From Nymphaea colorata (Eukaryota > Streptophyta > Magnoliopsida > Nymphaeales > Nymphaeaceae): a DNA stretch of 64,000 bases. The notes beneath the pieces were generated by a model. The model ran no database searches. It was not told the origin of the DNA and saw only the letters and a list, made by a program, of their open reading frames with translations. Positions 20,840 through 37,200 of this stretch are shown in pieces. The number at the start of each line of letters is the position of its first letter. Positions within the stretch are counted from its first letter, which is position 1. The position numbers were made by a program, and so were the translations under genes. The stretch covers positions 1,744,704-1,808,703 of the forward strand of contig NC_045139.1 in the NCBI RefSeq assembly GCF_008831285.2, given 5' to 3'.

Positions 20840-22980
20840 GGCGCGCGAGTGAAGAACCCTATACATTTGGATCGGGTAATGAATTGTGGTGCAAGTATCC
20901 GTTAAGCGTTTCTGGATCTGAAATGTCTCTGGGAAGAAGATGGATCCACAGTGCATAGGGGACCAAAATTCATGGACACGGATCCAATATGGATCAGGTT
21001 CGAATCCACCTTATAGATTTGATATCCGACTCATTCACAAGGCAATACCGAAAGAGTCTAAAATGGGTAGATGTTTACTCATTTTCTAGAATGTATTTGA
21101 TTAGTTCAAATCTTAGATCTGAGGCGAGATATAAGACATATAAATATTTTCCTTCAACAAAATTATGTTGCAGGTTTATAATCCTTTGCGTCTCATAGGC
21201 GTCAAATCAGACTCCCCATCACTCCAACTTGAACTCCATGAATTTGAGGTACATTGAATATCTTAGGTTCATGGATATGAATCTACTGCTTCTTAGAATA
21301 TGAATCGACCGTTTCATAGAACAATAAGTTGAAGCAAATCCTGCATAAGATCAGAGATATGAATCTAAGTTTCTGGGTAATCAAAACGCTCTGTTTGTAT
21401 ATTTGATAGTCCTTCCCTTTTCGGATCCAACAGTACCCGGTTGAGTCCAGCCAACTGGTACGGAGAGATTGAATCCAATAATGTAGGTCAATCATGTGAA
21501 ACGGACCCAAATTTGGAATTTTGTGCTATTTGCATTCCCAGCCAAATGATTCGGATAAGTCATAAGGGTGTTAACATCTCTGAACACGTTATAGGAAAAT
21601 GGGTTGGAGGTTTGGATTTCAGATCCAACATTAACCGTTTCATTTGGGGATGAAAGATCTGTAAGATCCATGTTCTTATCGGATTAGGAGTTAAGATCCA
21701 TGTTCTTACTTTTCCAATGAGAAGAAAAAACATGGAGTTTTGTAAATTTGACAGTATGCGGTGCATATTCACCATGCCCAGTGGCAAAAAAGTGGGAACC
21801 AGATGGGTTCCATTACATGCTTATCCTGAAAATTTTAGGTTAACTTATAAAAAAATATTCGTAGCAAACTTCGCCCAAGTATCATTGTGTCGATTAAACT
21901 AAAGCAAAAACATACAATAATTTCACGAAGTACAAAGAACAAATATTGCATTCATATGAATCGATTATGTATAACATTTAATTGTTAAATTTAAAAGCAT
22001 ATATGACCTCAAAACATTTCCTCCAACAGGAACATAGTGTTCCTAAAACATTTGCGTAGAAACTTTTGTTTCTAAAAGCACAATAATCTTCTTATAAATA
22101 CGCTATTTGAATCTCAATGATCCAAGTATTTCTGACCAAAGTTCATAAACCATTAGTTTGACAAACTTTATATGTAAATGGTTCAAAAATAGAATTAACC
22201 AGCATCTAAAAATATAGATCCGAAGTACGAAATGCAGATAATGAGTTCATATCCGATCCGAAAGGAGTAGGAATTCAATTCAATAAAGGAAATGCAGATT
22301 GAGACAGGCATTCAGCCCTATCCTATCCACTTTCTTTCACGGACACGATCATTAGACAACTCAGGACCACATTCTTTAATCTCAACGACCACACAGAAAC
22401 AAAAGCCAAAGTGGAACAAGAAAGGTCGTTTGGTAATAGAAACAGTAACAAACTATTACATGAATCTGCCTTCAGATTGGCATAATACTGTAACATAACG
22501 TTTCATAAATCAGCTTAAATCTTGAAACAAATTCATGGAACAGTTTATTACTGTCCTGTTGTCAAACGACAGTAAATATTTCCATTGCCAAAAGACCCCG
22601 GGAAAAGGGAGCATAGAGAACCTTGTTGAAAATCCTAAATCTTTAATATAACCAGTTTGACACACAGCAACAAAAAAACAAAGATTAGTTAGAAGTATGA
22701 AACAATCGCGTATTCTTCTGTTGCAAAAACATCACTAGAACCCAAGATAAGAGGAGGAAAAAAAAACGGCTAACAATCTCATCACGTTGTTGCTAAACAA
22801 CAGCAGACTGATCAAGCAAGCCAAGAAAAATTAAAAATATAACATGTCCATGTGAAATCGTTTTGTAAGTATTACAAAAACACTAGCAGCAGTAGCACAC
22901 CGGTTTCCTAGCCAGAATAGTTATCAACAGAGATTGAGCAAAGCAACATCAAATTTGAGAGAGATCACGAAGCCAACTGC
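20840..22980. other. Intergenic between ISU promoter and ARF1 3' end
   Basis: From about 20940 to 21800 the sequence is made largely of degenerate GGATCC/GGATCTGAAT-type words, in the style of the other low-complexity stretches of the window. The remainder is AT-rich; its right end, next to 22981, is the likely ARF1 3'UTR. No gene is supported. Confidence 0.5.
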
Positions 22981-26789
<3,809 letters not shown>

Positions 26790-26794
26790 TCAAG

Positions 26795-27358
26795 CTGTTG
26801 ATGAAACCGAACAACCAGTAAAAACTCAAATCAAAACCATGCATGCACATAAAGAAATCCATTCAGAACAATCCGGTGAACAGTTCAGAGATCAAAGTAC
26901 CAAAAACAAAAACTCGTGATATCACAAGCAAGATGGAATCAAAACAAAAAAAAAAAAAACGCCCTAAAAAATAAGAGGAAAGAAGTGAATAAAAAAGTTA
27001 GACAAAATGACCACCGTCCGCCAATAAAAAGGAAATACAAGAAAAGAAATAAGATCACGATAGAATCAGACACAGCAAACCCTAGAATTGACTCCACGCC
27101 ACAACAAAGTGGCCAGAAAAGATTGAAACAAAGGAAGAAAAAAAAAACTATCAGCACCCATCAGAATCCTTCACCCAGTTGCAATCGTCGACCAATCTCT
27201 AATCCTGAATCCGGTGAACGGCAAAAAAAAAGGAAAAATGAAGGATCCGAAAAATCAAAAAAGAAAACGAGCGGTTAAACAAATAACAAAACAAAAATCG
27301 CAATCGAAACATAAAATTAAGCCAAAAGGAAAAAAACAAGATTGGGGAGAAACAATAC
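26795..27358 (-). other. 5'UTR intron of ARF1
   Basis: Twenty bases upstream of the ATG the minus strand reads CAACAG followed by CTTGAAAAGGAGAAGG, a good acceptor. The matching donor is CTTCAG then GTATTG at 27358. The noncoding first exon would run from 27359 to roughly 27415 and includes a CTCTCTCTCT tract (GA on plus). Leader introns are common in plant ARF genes and often raise expression. The exon start is not defined. Confidence 0.7.
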
Positions 27359-27419
27359 CTGAAGCTCAGGACGACGAAATCTTCCCTGAGAGGGAGAGCG
27401 AGAGAGAGAGAGAATAAAA

Positions 27420-29023
27420 AAAAAGAGAGGAATACGAAATAAAACCCAGGACCAGGAAGGCTGATTTACAAAAAATGGAACTTTTTTCATTTGACCCAAT
27501 TTATTAATCATAATCCAACATTTTCGCCTCACATTTCTAGATTTTCTGATATAGGCTTAGATTTTGGCAACAAGCTTTTAACAGGCCCAGTTAGAAAATA
27601 ATACTTAAATTAACTTCAAACTCTCAAAGTGATCAATCTTTCAAAGGCAAGTTGAGCTAAGCAGAACGGTGTTGTTTCTTATCACATTAGTTATTGCTGC
27701 CAATACATAGTTTTTCTATTGAAAACTCCAAGAAAAATGTCTTTTATATAAAAAAAAACATTTTTTTGTAATCAAGTGATTTAAGTTTTCTAAAACGTGA
27801 AAGACATATGCCGCTCAACAGAGACGCTTCAAGCATGGATTTCTAAATTGAAATTTTCTTGTTGATGAAATGGAAATTCAGCTACTGGACAAATGATTTT
27901 GATTCTAGAATTGTACGGTCATTCTTAATGAGAATTGTGAAATTTTATGATTTTAAGATTTTAAAATATTTTCATCTCTCTTTAAACAGATATCTCGTGA
28001 TCGTGATGGTTTTAATTCATCAATTTAAAAATTATAATTCTTGTTTTATCAAACACATTCTTTTTAATTTTGGAATCAAAATTTCAAATTATTGCATAAT
28101 GTCCGCATGAGCCTCCATATATTTCCACTTCCGGTTGTCTAAAGAATAAAAAAAAACGATCAAAATGGACCCCCCTTTAACAATGATCAACTAATAGAGG
28201 GAGACTTGTGTATAAACTGCTCCGCCAATGTGTGGGTTTTATTAAAACAAAAGAAATAAGGTCCTATTTCGAAATTATGGTTAAAATTGAAGCACCTATA
28301 TGGATTTTATTTGAATGAATTCAAGTCTTCCTTTCCTCCGTAAGATGCTCGTGAAAGAATCGGGAGCCCTGCCACTAGGGAGCTAGCGTGAAAATAACGC
28401 GTGATTAGCTAGCGTGAAAATAACGCATAGCGCGTTAACTGAAGTGCGATAAAAAATTTGTTCAAAAATGACTAAGTCACCGCTTTTACTTTTCTCGAAT
28501 TCTTATATTAGATGAAAGAAAATAATATATTAGATGAATATATCTTGATTTATTGCAAAAAAATAAGGTTTTTTTGGCATTTTATCAAGTGTATATTGGC
28601 TGCATTTTTTTTTTCTATTTCAGAAAAACGCATGGGTGGTATTTACTTAGGGGTCATTCTCCAGGGGACATAAACCTGAAAAACAAACCCCACAAATATT
28701 TTAGCACCTTTGTTCTGTTCTAAAACTTTCCGACCATTATAATGGATCCACCCATTCGACCTAAAAAGAAAGCTATAAAGCAGCACCTTCCATTTGTTCA
28801 AAAACTTTTTCACGATGTCACACATCTATTGAGAGAGATTGAGATTCTTTATTTAGAAAAAGTCTACATAAAGCAGAAAAATCAGTATATGAGAATAAGC
28901 GAATCATGACTTTAGTTAATGACTTTAGTTATTCAAAATCACCCAACTTTTTATTTAAGAAAAAACAATGAGAAGAAGATGTAAACTAATAATAGATGAT
29001 AAAAATGTTCATCCTCTTAACCA
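27420..29023. other. Intergenic upstream of ARF1, no gene recognised
   Basis: The part nearest 27420 is the ARF1 promoter. A segment at 27835-28105 has AAATTGAAATTTTC at its left and ATCAAAATTTCAAATTA at its right, which might be the ends of a small foldback element, but no TSD was found. No ORF with family motifs. Confidence 0.45.
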
Positions 29024-29203
29024 TCTATTATGTTAGATCAAATTGTCCTCCTTAAATGGCTGAGTAAATCTAAAAAGGTAGATCTATTATGTTGGATCAA
29101 ACAGTCCTGACTAGATGATTTGGTAAGTCTAAAAAAGTAGGGTCTATTATGTTCGATCAAGCAGTCCTGACTATATGATTTGGTAAGTCTAAAAAAGTAG
29201 GGT
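29024..29203. repeat. Tandem repeat, three units of ~60 bp
   Basis: Units begin with TCTATTATGTT at 29024, 29083 and 29143. Units 2 and 3 are nearly identical (both contain CAGTCCTGACTA and TTTGGTAAGTCTAAAAAAGT); unit 1 is more diverged. Confidence 0.9.
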
Positions 29204-29204
29204 G

Positions 29205-29273
<69 letters not shown>

Positions 29274-29335
29274 CATATATCTATATATATATATATTACA
29301 TATATCTATATATATGTATATGTATATATACACAC
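29205..29335. repeat. (AT)n microsatellite, imperfect
   Basis: A long (TA)n run of about 60 bases from 29209, followed by interrupted TATATC and TATATG runs to about 29335. It abuts the 60-bp tandem array. Confidence 0.95.
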
Positions 29336-29458
29336 AGTTACATACCATTAGAAGTTCATCACTTGATTCTAAACTGGATTTTCACAATGAAAAAAATGAA
29401 TGAGATGAGTAAATATGTTAAACCCCTGTTTTTCTATATAAAGGATAAGATTGAGTAG

Positions 29459-32400
29459 GCTGAAAAGAGTTAATTATGCTTGTGTTCCTTTCTAGTCCCT
29501 ACAAATTTCTATAGGGTTGTCAACGACTTGGATTTATCTAAGCATTGACCTTAATCCGGATTAATTTAAATAAATAATCTCTATTTAATATCCATACATT
29601 TTAAAATTGGTTCTTAACACATCGCAATGCAATTCAAATTCGATTGTGCATCTAAAAGTTGAATTCAGAGACTCTGATGTAAATTAATGTCAAATTCAGA
29701 TCAGATTCAAACTGAGAATCTAAAAATCAAATTCGAAAGTTGACAATCTTCGTTTTCATCACTACCTTATCACAAATTAGTAAGTAATAAATACTTTTTG
29801 TTTAATAAAACAACTTAATAATGTTGAAAAAAAAAATAACAATGGTGATGGAATGGGGGAACAATATATTTGAATCGCATAACAAATTATGCTGACAATA
29901 CAAAGTATAAACACAATCTTATTTCTGTTAAGATCTAAATCAAATCTCACTAACAAAATTGATTCACATTTAATAATCTCTGGGAAACAATAAGATTTGC
30001 ATAACTAAATTTGATTTAGAGGCCTACTCTAACTTATTATCCAAAAGCCTGATAATATAAAAGATATGACCTTGACTCCGGCTAAGGCAGGGCAGCATGG
30101 CTAATGAGTCTTATAACAATTTTTTTTTAAAAAAAAAGAGACGTAAATGTTTAGACATAAAGTAACGTGAAAAAAAAAATCAGACAGCATCATGTACATC
30201 TTGCATAAGCAGTAAATCCCGATACAAACATAAAACACGATTTGAAATTTTAGACATAAAAATAGGAATGTTAATAAATCCAATTTGAATATGTAACTGA
30301 CTGAATTGCTTTAAAAAATATATACGAAAAAAAAGGATTAAATTAAAATTGGAACCGATTTGGATTAAAAAAAAATGATATCTAATCGAATTATCCTATT
30401 GGATTTAGGTTCTGATCAGATTTCATTTTAAATGAATATTCCATATTTAATGTCCATATATTTTGAAAGTTTGTTTGGACTTGGTTTAAGACTCAGCTTC
30501 AGATTTGGATATGGAATTAAAAATCCGAATCAGATTAGATTCAGACTGTGATTTCAGATTCAGATATGGTATAGACTTTCATTCATTCATATTTAAATCT
30601 GAATAGGTGGATATGAACAAGTGGATATAGTTAACAGTACATCAGATTCAAATCCGAACTATTAACATCCCTACATAAAGCATATAATTCATAGTTATCT
30701 TTTGTGAAAAATGATAAAAAGTTGGATTTTATATAGATGTAGACACATATATATATCAGGTAAACCTGAATACCAAATACATCCAAATAATGACAGAGAC
30801 AATTTTGTCCTTTTTGAAGTTTGGATAACTCAAGACTGAGAAGGCTGCAAAGAGTTAAGTATGCATGATGTTGATTTCTAGTCCCTATAAATTTCTCTAT
30901 GGTTGCCAACGACTCGGATTTATCTAAGTACTGACCCGAATCCATATTAATTTAAGCAGGTTTGCTGAGGAAAGCATGGATTTGGATAGGATATATGGTC
31001 AAACTACTTCAGAAAGTTGGTTATAACAAAAATTTAACTTCTAATTAAGAGACCATATCTGATTCGGATCCAAGAAACGCCATACGATCGGATATGGTTT
31101 TGGTTTTAAATGAATATCAGATTGAATCTGGATTCGGTCTTAAATAAATATTCTATACTTAATATCTACACATTTTGAAAGTTGGTTCTTAACACATCAC
31201 AATGCATTTCAAATTCGATTGTTCTTTTAAAATTTGAATGCAGGTCTGATGTAAATGTAATGTCAAATTCAGGTCGGATTCAAGCTGTGAATCTAAAAAT
31301 CAAATTCGAATATGGTATGGACTTTTCTTTTTTTGTATTTGTACTTGAATATGTAAACATCCAATAGATTGGATATGTTAAAGAGTAAATCCAATTCAAA
31401 TCTGATACATTATCCCTTGTCAAACCAAATTACATATTAATCCAGACCTTATACTGAGTAGAATTTCTTCGGAATATTTCCAAGTTCAATAATATTTCCA
31501 ATTTCAATACCAGATCAATTTGCTTGGATCCAATAACACCCTGGATCCGAATTGGGTCTGAACCTCTTCTTTGTGTTTACCTTAGACCTAAAATTATATA
31601 TGTTTGTCGAAAAATGTACTCCTTTTTACATACCAAAAGCAAAATGTCCACATGTTGAAGGAAAACGACACTTCTTATTAAGAGAAGCAATAAAATTTCA
31701 AACATTGGTCTGTGATATTTACAAACCTATGTATCGATACAAACGTTGCCGATCTTCGTTTTCATCATTATCTTTTAGTTTATTCATGCAATTATATCTG
31801 TCTTGATAGTGACAGACAAATTCAGAATCGTCTTCTAGTTGACCATTCGAAATTAGTTTTTGTGGTAAAATTAGTAACTAATAAATACTTTTTGTTTAAT
31901 AAAACAACTTAAAAAATACTAAGAAAGAGGAACGAAAAGAAATAACAATGGATGGAAAGGTGGAAGAATATATTTGAATCACATAACGAATTATGCTGAC
32001 AATATAAAGTATAAATACAATCTTATTTTTGTCAGCATCTAAGTCAAATCACAAGTACACAATTGGTTCACATTTGACAATATCTGAAAAACAATAAGAT
32101 TGGCATACCTACATTTTTCACATTAATAAATTTGATTTAGAGGCATACTCTAATTTATTATCCAAAAGCATAAAAATAGGAAATGTATGACCTCGGCTCC
32201 GGCTAAGGCGGGGCAGCATATGACTAATGAGTCTTATAACAAATTAAAAAAAAAAAGACATAAATGTTTAGACATAAAGTAACGTGTCTGTTTTTATTTT
32301 TTTGTGAATAATGATAAAAAAATCATATAGCATCATGTACATCTTGTGTAACTAGTAAGTCCCTATACAAACATAGAACACGATTTGAAATTCGAGACAT

Positions 32401-32995
32401 AAAAATAAAAATGTTAATAAATCCAAATTGAATATGATATCCTACCTCCAACTGAATTACTTTAAAAATATATATGTGGCTAAAATTTAACATCAAATTA
32501 AAATTGGAATGATATTTGATCAAATTCGTATCAAAATTTAAATAAATATCCAATTGGATTTGGGTTCAGAGCTGATTCCATTTTAAATAAATATTCCATA
32601 TTTAATGTCCATATATTTTGAAAGTTGGTTTGGATTTGGTTTAAAAGTCAGTCTCAGATTTGGACATGGAATTAGAAATCAAATTAGGATTAGATTCAGA
32701 CTGTGAATTGTATAGACTTTCATTCATTCATATTTAGATCCGAATAGGTGAATATGAACAAGTGGATATAGTTCAAAGAACATCATATCCAAATCCAAAC
32801 TATTAACATCCATACATAGAAAGCATATAATTCACAGTTATCTTTACTGAAAAATGATAAAAAATTGGATATTACATCAGACTATAATATGGATGTTGAC
32901 ACATGTATCTATCAGGTAAACCTGAATACCAAACACCCAAATATATGACAGAGACAGTTTTGTCCTTTTGGAAGTTTGGATAACTTAACAAGCAA
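29459..32995. repeat. Large divergent direct duplication (two copies)
   Basis: Copy 1 spans about 29459-30835 and copy 2 about 30838-32995. Matching landmarks in the same order are: TTTCTAGTCCCTA near 29490 and 30876; GGTTCTTAACACATC near 29607 and 31180; TAATAAATACTTTTTGTTTA near 29785 and 31879; GGCTCCGGCTAAGGC-like near 30077 and 32194; TTTAGACATAAAGTAACGTG near 30150 and 32269; TTAATGTCCATATATTTTGAA near 30446 and 32604. The offset grows from 1.4 to 2.17 kb, so copy 2 has extra sequence or copy 1 has deletions. Both copies have long stretches of GATTCGGAT-like words. No coding region and no terminal structure of a known transposon class is visible. Confidence 0.8.
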
Positions 32996-33831
32996 GTCAC
33001 ATAATATACTTTTAATCCCTATAAATCATAAGAATGTTATATAACTAAGATTTTCTCTTCATTAAACTGAATTTTAAGTCATGCATACCAAGTAGTGACA
33101 CATGGATTTTAACTAATCAGTTACATTATTTAATTTAAATACCTAAAGAAAATCATGGTAAAATCATATCCATCCTTTTCGCATTAAAACAAGACATGCC
33201 ACTTTCGGTGTCCTCACGACGAAAGGCCGTTTAAAGATTGTAAAACTATTACATTTCTAAGAAAAAAATTTGGGATTCTTTTCGCAAAAATTTATGTAGG
33301 CAACTTCCTATTTAAGGCTTAATTTAAAAAACAGTCGTCAACTTCCAAGGTAGCATATCGACCTTATCTGCCAGTTACAGCAGCCATTTTAGAGAAACAT
33401 GTAAAATTTGTCGCTTTTTTATATTATCTTCATGTTAAAAATGGTTATCACACTTCTAGAAGAAAAATATGCATTTTGAGTAATTAAATGTCTTAAATAA
33501 CTTGACGTGTGTTAGCCCACAGTCTCAATTCATTAGTGATTAAATGGTTATTGCAATGTAAAGTGTAAACGATAAAGTAAATGCAAGTAATGAATTCTGT
33601 ATTGTTCTCAATTATGTAAACGGTCTTGTATTACAAATTATAGAAGATAAAAGCTACAAGAAAAAAAGAAAAAAAGAGAGAAAAAAGAAACTGGAAAATG
33701 GAACACCCTTCTGAAATTGAGATTTACGATGCACTGGCTTCCAAAAATAAATACTACGTTTCATATTTACATATAAAATTAGATAAAGCTATAAACATAT
33801 ACCGTTACATCTTTACCATCTAAGACTCTAT
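32996..33831. other. Intergenic downstream of the duplication
   Basis: AT-rich sequence with no recognisable gene, ending near the first arm of the 42-bp inverted repeat. Confidence 0.45.
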
Positions 33832-33873
33832 ATACAGTTACACCCTTAATTGGAGATGGATGCAAAGTGGCAA
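33832..33873 (+). repeat. 42-bp inverted repeat, left arm
   Basis: Perfect reverse complement of 35471-35512. The central words are CACCCTTAATTGGAGATGG here and CCATCTCCAATTAAGGGTG there. It lies about 390 bases past the VPS34 stop codon, so it may fall in the 3'UTR or just beyond. Matching stops abruptly at both ends. Confidence 0.9.
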
Positions 33874-34263
33874 ACTGCACCACGCGCTGCAGTTTTTACA
33901 TGCAGCATAGCTCCATGCAGCTATGGGAAGTCAGCAAGTGTTATTTATCCGCTATCAACATCTCCTAATGCACATTGATCTGCAACTGAAATAGTGCACA
34001 ACTCACGAGTTTCAGATTCTATACTCATCACAGAGAAAGCGAGAGGAAGAGGGGGAGAGAGAGAGGTTGTTCATAGAGATAACCAGAGTATTAGGCCACA
34101 CCCTACGGCAACATCTCTTTTCTGGTTTGAAAACCATCAAGGTCAAACCATATATATATATCACTTTGTAATTTTGGCTGCTAGGTAAAATATTCGCAAA
34201 GGTTTTATATTCAGATAAAACATTGATTACCTGCAGTGAAAGGCCCAATCAGAAAACAGAAGA

Positions 34264-37200
34264 TCATCGCCAGTATTGTGCCCACCGATGTATGGTTTCA
34301 ACCATTTGAGGAAACAAAGCACTGACACTATCATTGATGAGATCTTGAAAGAAGTGCACCGAAGCCTCATCATCTAAGTCTAACCGGAACTTTTCTTGAA
34401 GCTACAAAATGGAAAAAATGGAAAATTGCACGCTAGGAGGAGGAAGAAAAAGAAAAAGAAAGAACAAAGGATTGTTGTTACTACGATAATTACCTTGAGA
34501 ATTCCTTTCTCGGGGTCAGATGCAATGTCAGGAATGTTTGATCCGGCCATCAGATGGAACAAATTCAGTATAAGATTGCTTGATTTCCGAAGAATGTTGT
34601 AAGCCTCACAGCAATAAGATTTGAAGCGGGTATAGTATTGGCTGGAAAGAAACGTAAAATTGTCAAGAGATAATCATGCTTGGAAATACAAACGAACAGC
34701 ACCTACACAATTTGCTCCTAAATTGACCAATCCACACTGAAGAGTTACATCCTTTACCATCACGTGCACCCAACCACAATCTTGCCCAGCAAATGAAAGT
34801 GCAAAGAGTGCTAGGTGAAGCCTCTAATCACAGATAACTTTGAGGTGAAACTTCAAGTGGAAAGGCAGAGGATGATTTTCATTCTACCCAATTCACCGCT
34901 GAATTTAGATTATGGTACTTTACATCCTTGTGACACACAGCTAAAGGAACTTTTGATAACCCCATTACTAATGAAGTGAAGGAAAAAATCCAATCGACAG
35001 CTAGTCACAGGAACCCTAACTTCACCAAATGAGATAAACTATATATCATATGCAGCAGTCGTTTGACTCATACTGACAGTGATACACCAAGTGTATTATG
35101 CAGTAGTACCTTTAAAAGTTGCACAACCTATAAAATGATCCCCACAATCTGTCCCTCATTTATTTCCAGCATTGACTTCATTTCATAAGCGAAGTTTGTG
35201 CTTTTACATATTTCCATCCAACTTGTCTCACTCTCCAGCAAAAAGATATCATAAAAATTCTAACTGAATTAAACCAATACCAGCAATTCAAAGGCTTTTT
35301 CATCTTGTTTCGCCTCTTGCATTTACCACATGCAATCTATGCACTCATGTTTGTATGTCTAACATGACAATTTGCCTGTTTCATGCCACTTTTGCACCCT
35401 TGTTCACTACATCCATGTTAATTGAAGCTTTTTGCTTGAAGCGCATGAAGTAAGGTAGAACAACATTTTATTGCCACTTTGCATCCATCTCCAATTAAGG
35501 GTGTAACTGTATCAGTGTCACAGAAAACACGTTTTATTAAAAAAATGTGAAAAAAATTGTTAAAAACAAGTCAGCCAAAAGAAAGGGAAAGAGAAAAAAA
35601 TGCCAAAATAAAAAAACGTGAATAAAACACATTTTATTCACGTTTTTGCGTTTGCTTGCATTTTTCACATTTTTTACATTTTCAGTTACTAGATTTTTAT
35701 TTTCACATTTTTCACAATTTTATTTTCAGTTTTTTAAAATTTGCCACTATTTTCCAAAAAAAACAACTGTGCCGTATTGTACACAAGTAAAAACTTACCG
35801 TCTTATACATGAAAACGGTATTTGTTACAATGATTTTAACCAATGTATCATTTAGCCAAATTCTTCACAGGCCTACATTAAATAATTTTACCTCTCAGCT
35901 CCGCCCATAGCTTCCACCATTTCTTTACATAGTTTCATGGGTGGTGGAAAAGGTTTTGGATCCCGTCCAAGAATAAAACCAAAATCAACATGGAAAAGGC
36001 GTCCATCATCCCTGAGAAGAAGATTGTCCAGATGCCTGCAAGAAATAAAAAAATTTAGTACCTTGGTCCAGCTTCAGACATGTATACAACATGTTCATGT
36101 TGTTATAGAAGAATGAATGCCTATTAATGTTAAGTTCTGGAAAGCACAAGGCAACTATTAACTACTTTAGGTCAGACTGGAGGCAATGTTTGTGACCTAA
36201 ATGAAGGCCCACAGACCAAACAAATACAGCTTTCGAATAAAAAAAGATCAAGACTACTGGACATTTTAAAAAATTACTACTACTACGCATTCAACTTATC
36301 CAATTATATATGACAAAAGGAAATGAGATATGCAAATGAAAGGGATGAAGAAGTGACTCTACCTGTCACCAATCCCCAAAATATAGGTGATGACAGAGTA
36401 TCCAGCACAACTCTTTATAAAAGTCTCGAGACATGTTGCAGTTATTCCGAAAGGCCCATCTTCATCTGGGTGAAACTTTTGAAGATAGCTCACAATGCTG
36501 CGGTGTTCCAACAAAATCTGAAAGTTCAAAACCACATCCCAGGTCAGGTTCAAGAAATTGTTATTAGTGACAGAATATATTGGCCTCTCTCTCTCTCTCT
36601 CTATCTTGCTTCCTCGTTAGGGGCATGTAGCCAGCCCCCTAGATAAATATCCTTTTTCCATGCATATGTTGTATACGTACGTATGTATAGATAATTTGTG
36701 AAAAGAAACAAAAAGCTTCACTCTGTAAATTCTTAACCAAAATTATGAAACCTTGAGTCACAATTCAGACAAACCAAGAAGTCATTTCAAAGTTACAATC
36801 AGCATACCTGTGCAAGGGAACTAGAGGGTATAAACTCCAGCATTCCTTCATCTGGCCCTGTTGCAAGTACTCTATATGGAGTTAAGTGCAAGTCAAGATT
36901 CTCCAATTTAAGTAGTCGATCCATAAGAGAGACCATTTGAACAACCTATCATGTGAGAAACACCGTTGATAAGAAATTGACTGGAGGTAAGTTACAAGCT
37001 AGAGGGATATCCCATCCAATTAGTATAAGCGTACTCAGTTAAAGAAGCATGCTTCTTTGTTACGTATATTGTAAGCTTCATGAGTCTTGGTATTGTAAGC
37101 TTCATGATTTCTGGCTTTCAAGACACTAAAACACATGCATGATAATTTAGGAAGTTCTTAGAAAATGAACAATTTTCTCCTACATTAATGATTTTCTTTT

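Noticed and set aside
26916-27278. Lys-rich 120-codon plus-strand ORF
   Set aside because: It lies antisense within the 5'UTR intron of ARF1, in A-rich sequence, with no domain.
29024-29203. CRISPR-like look of the 60-bp tandem units
   Set aside because: Units are head-to-tail without unique spacers, in plant nuclear DNA; an ordinary tandem repeat.
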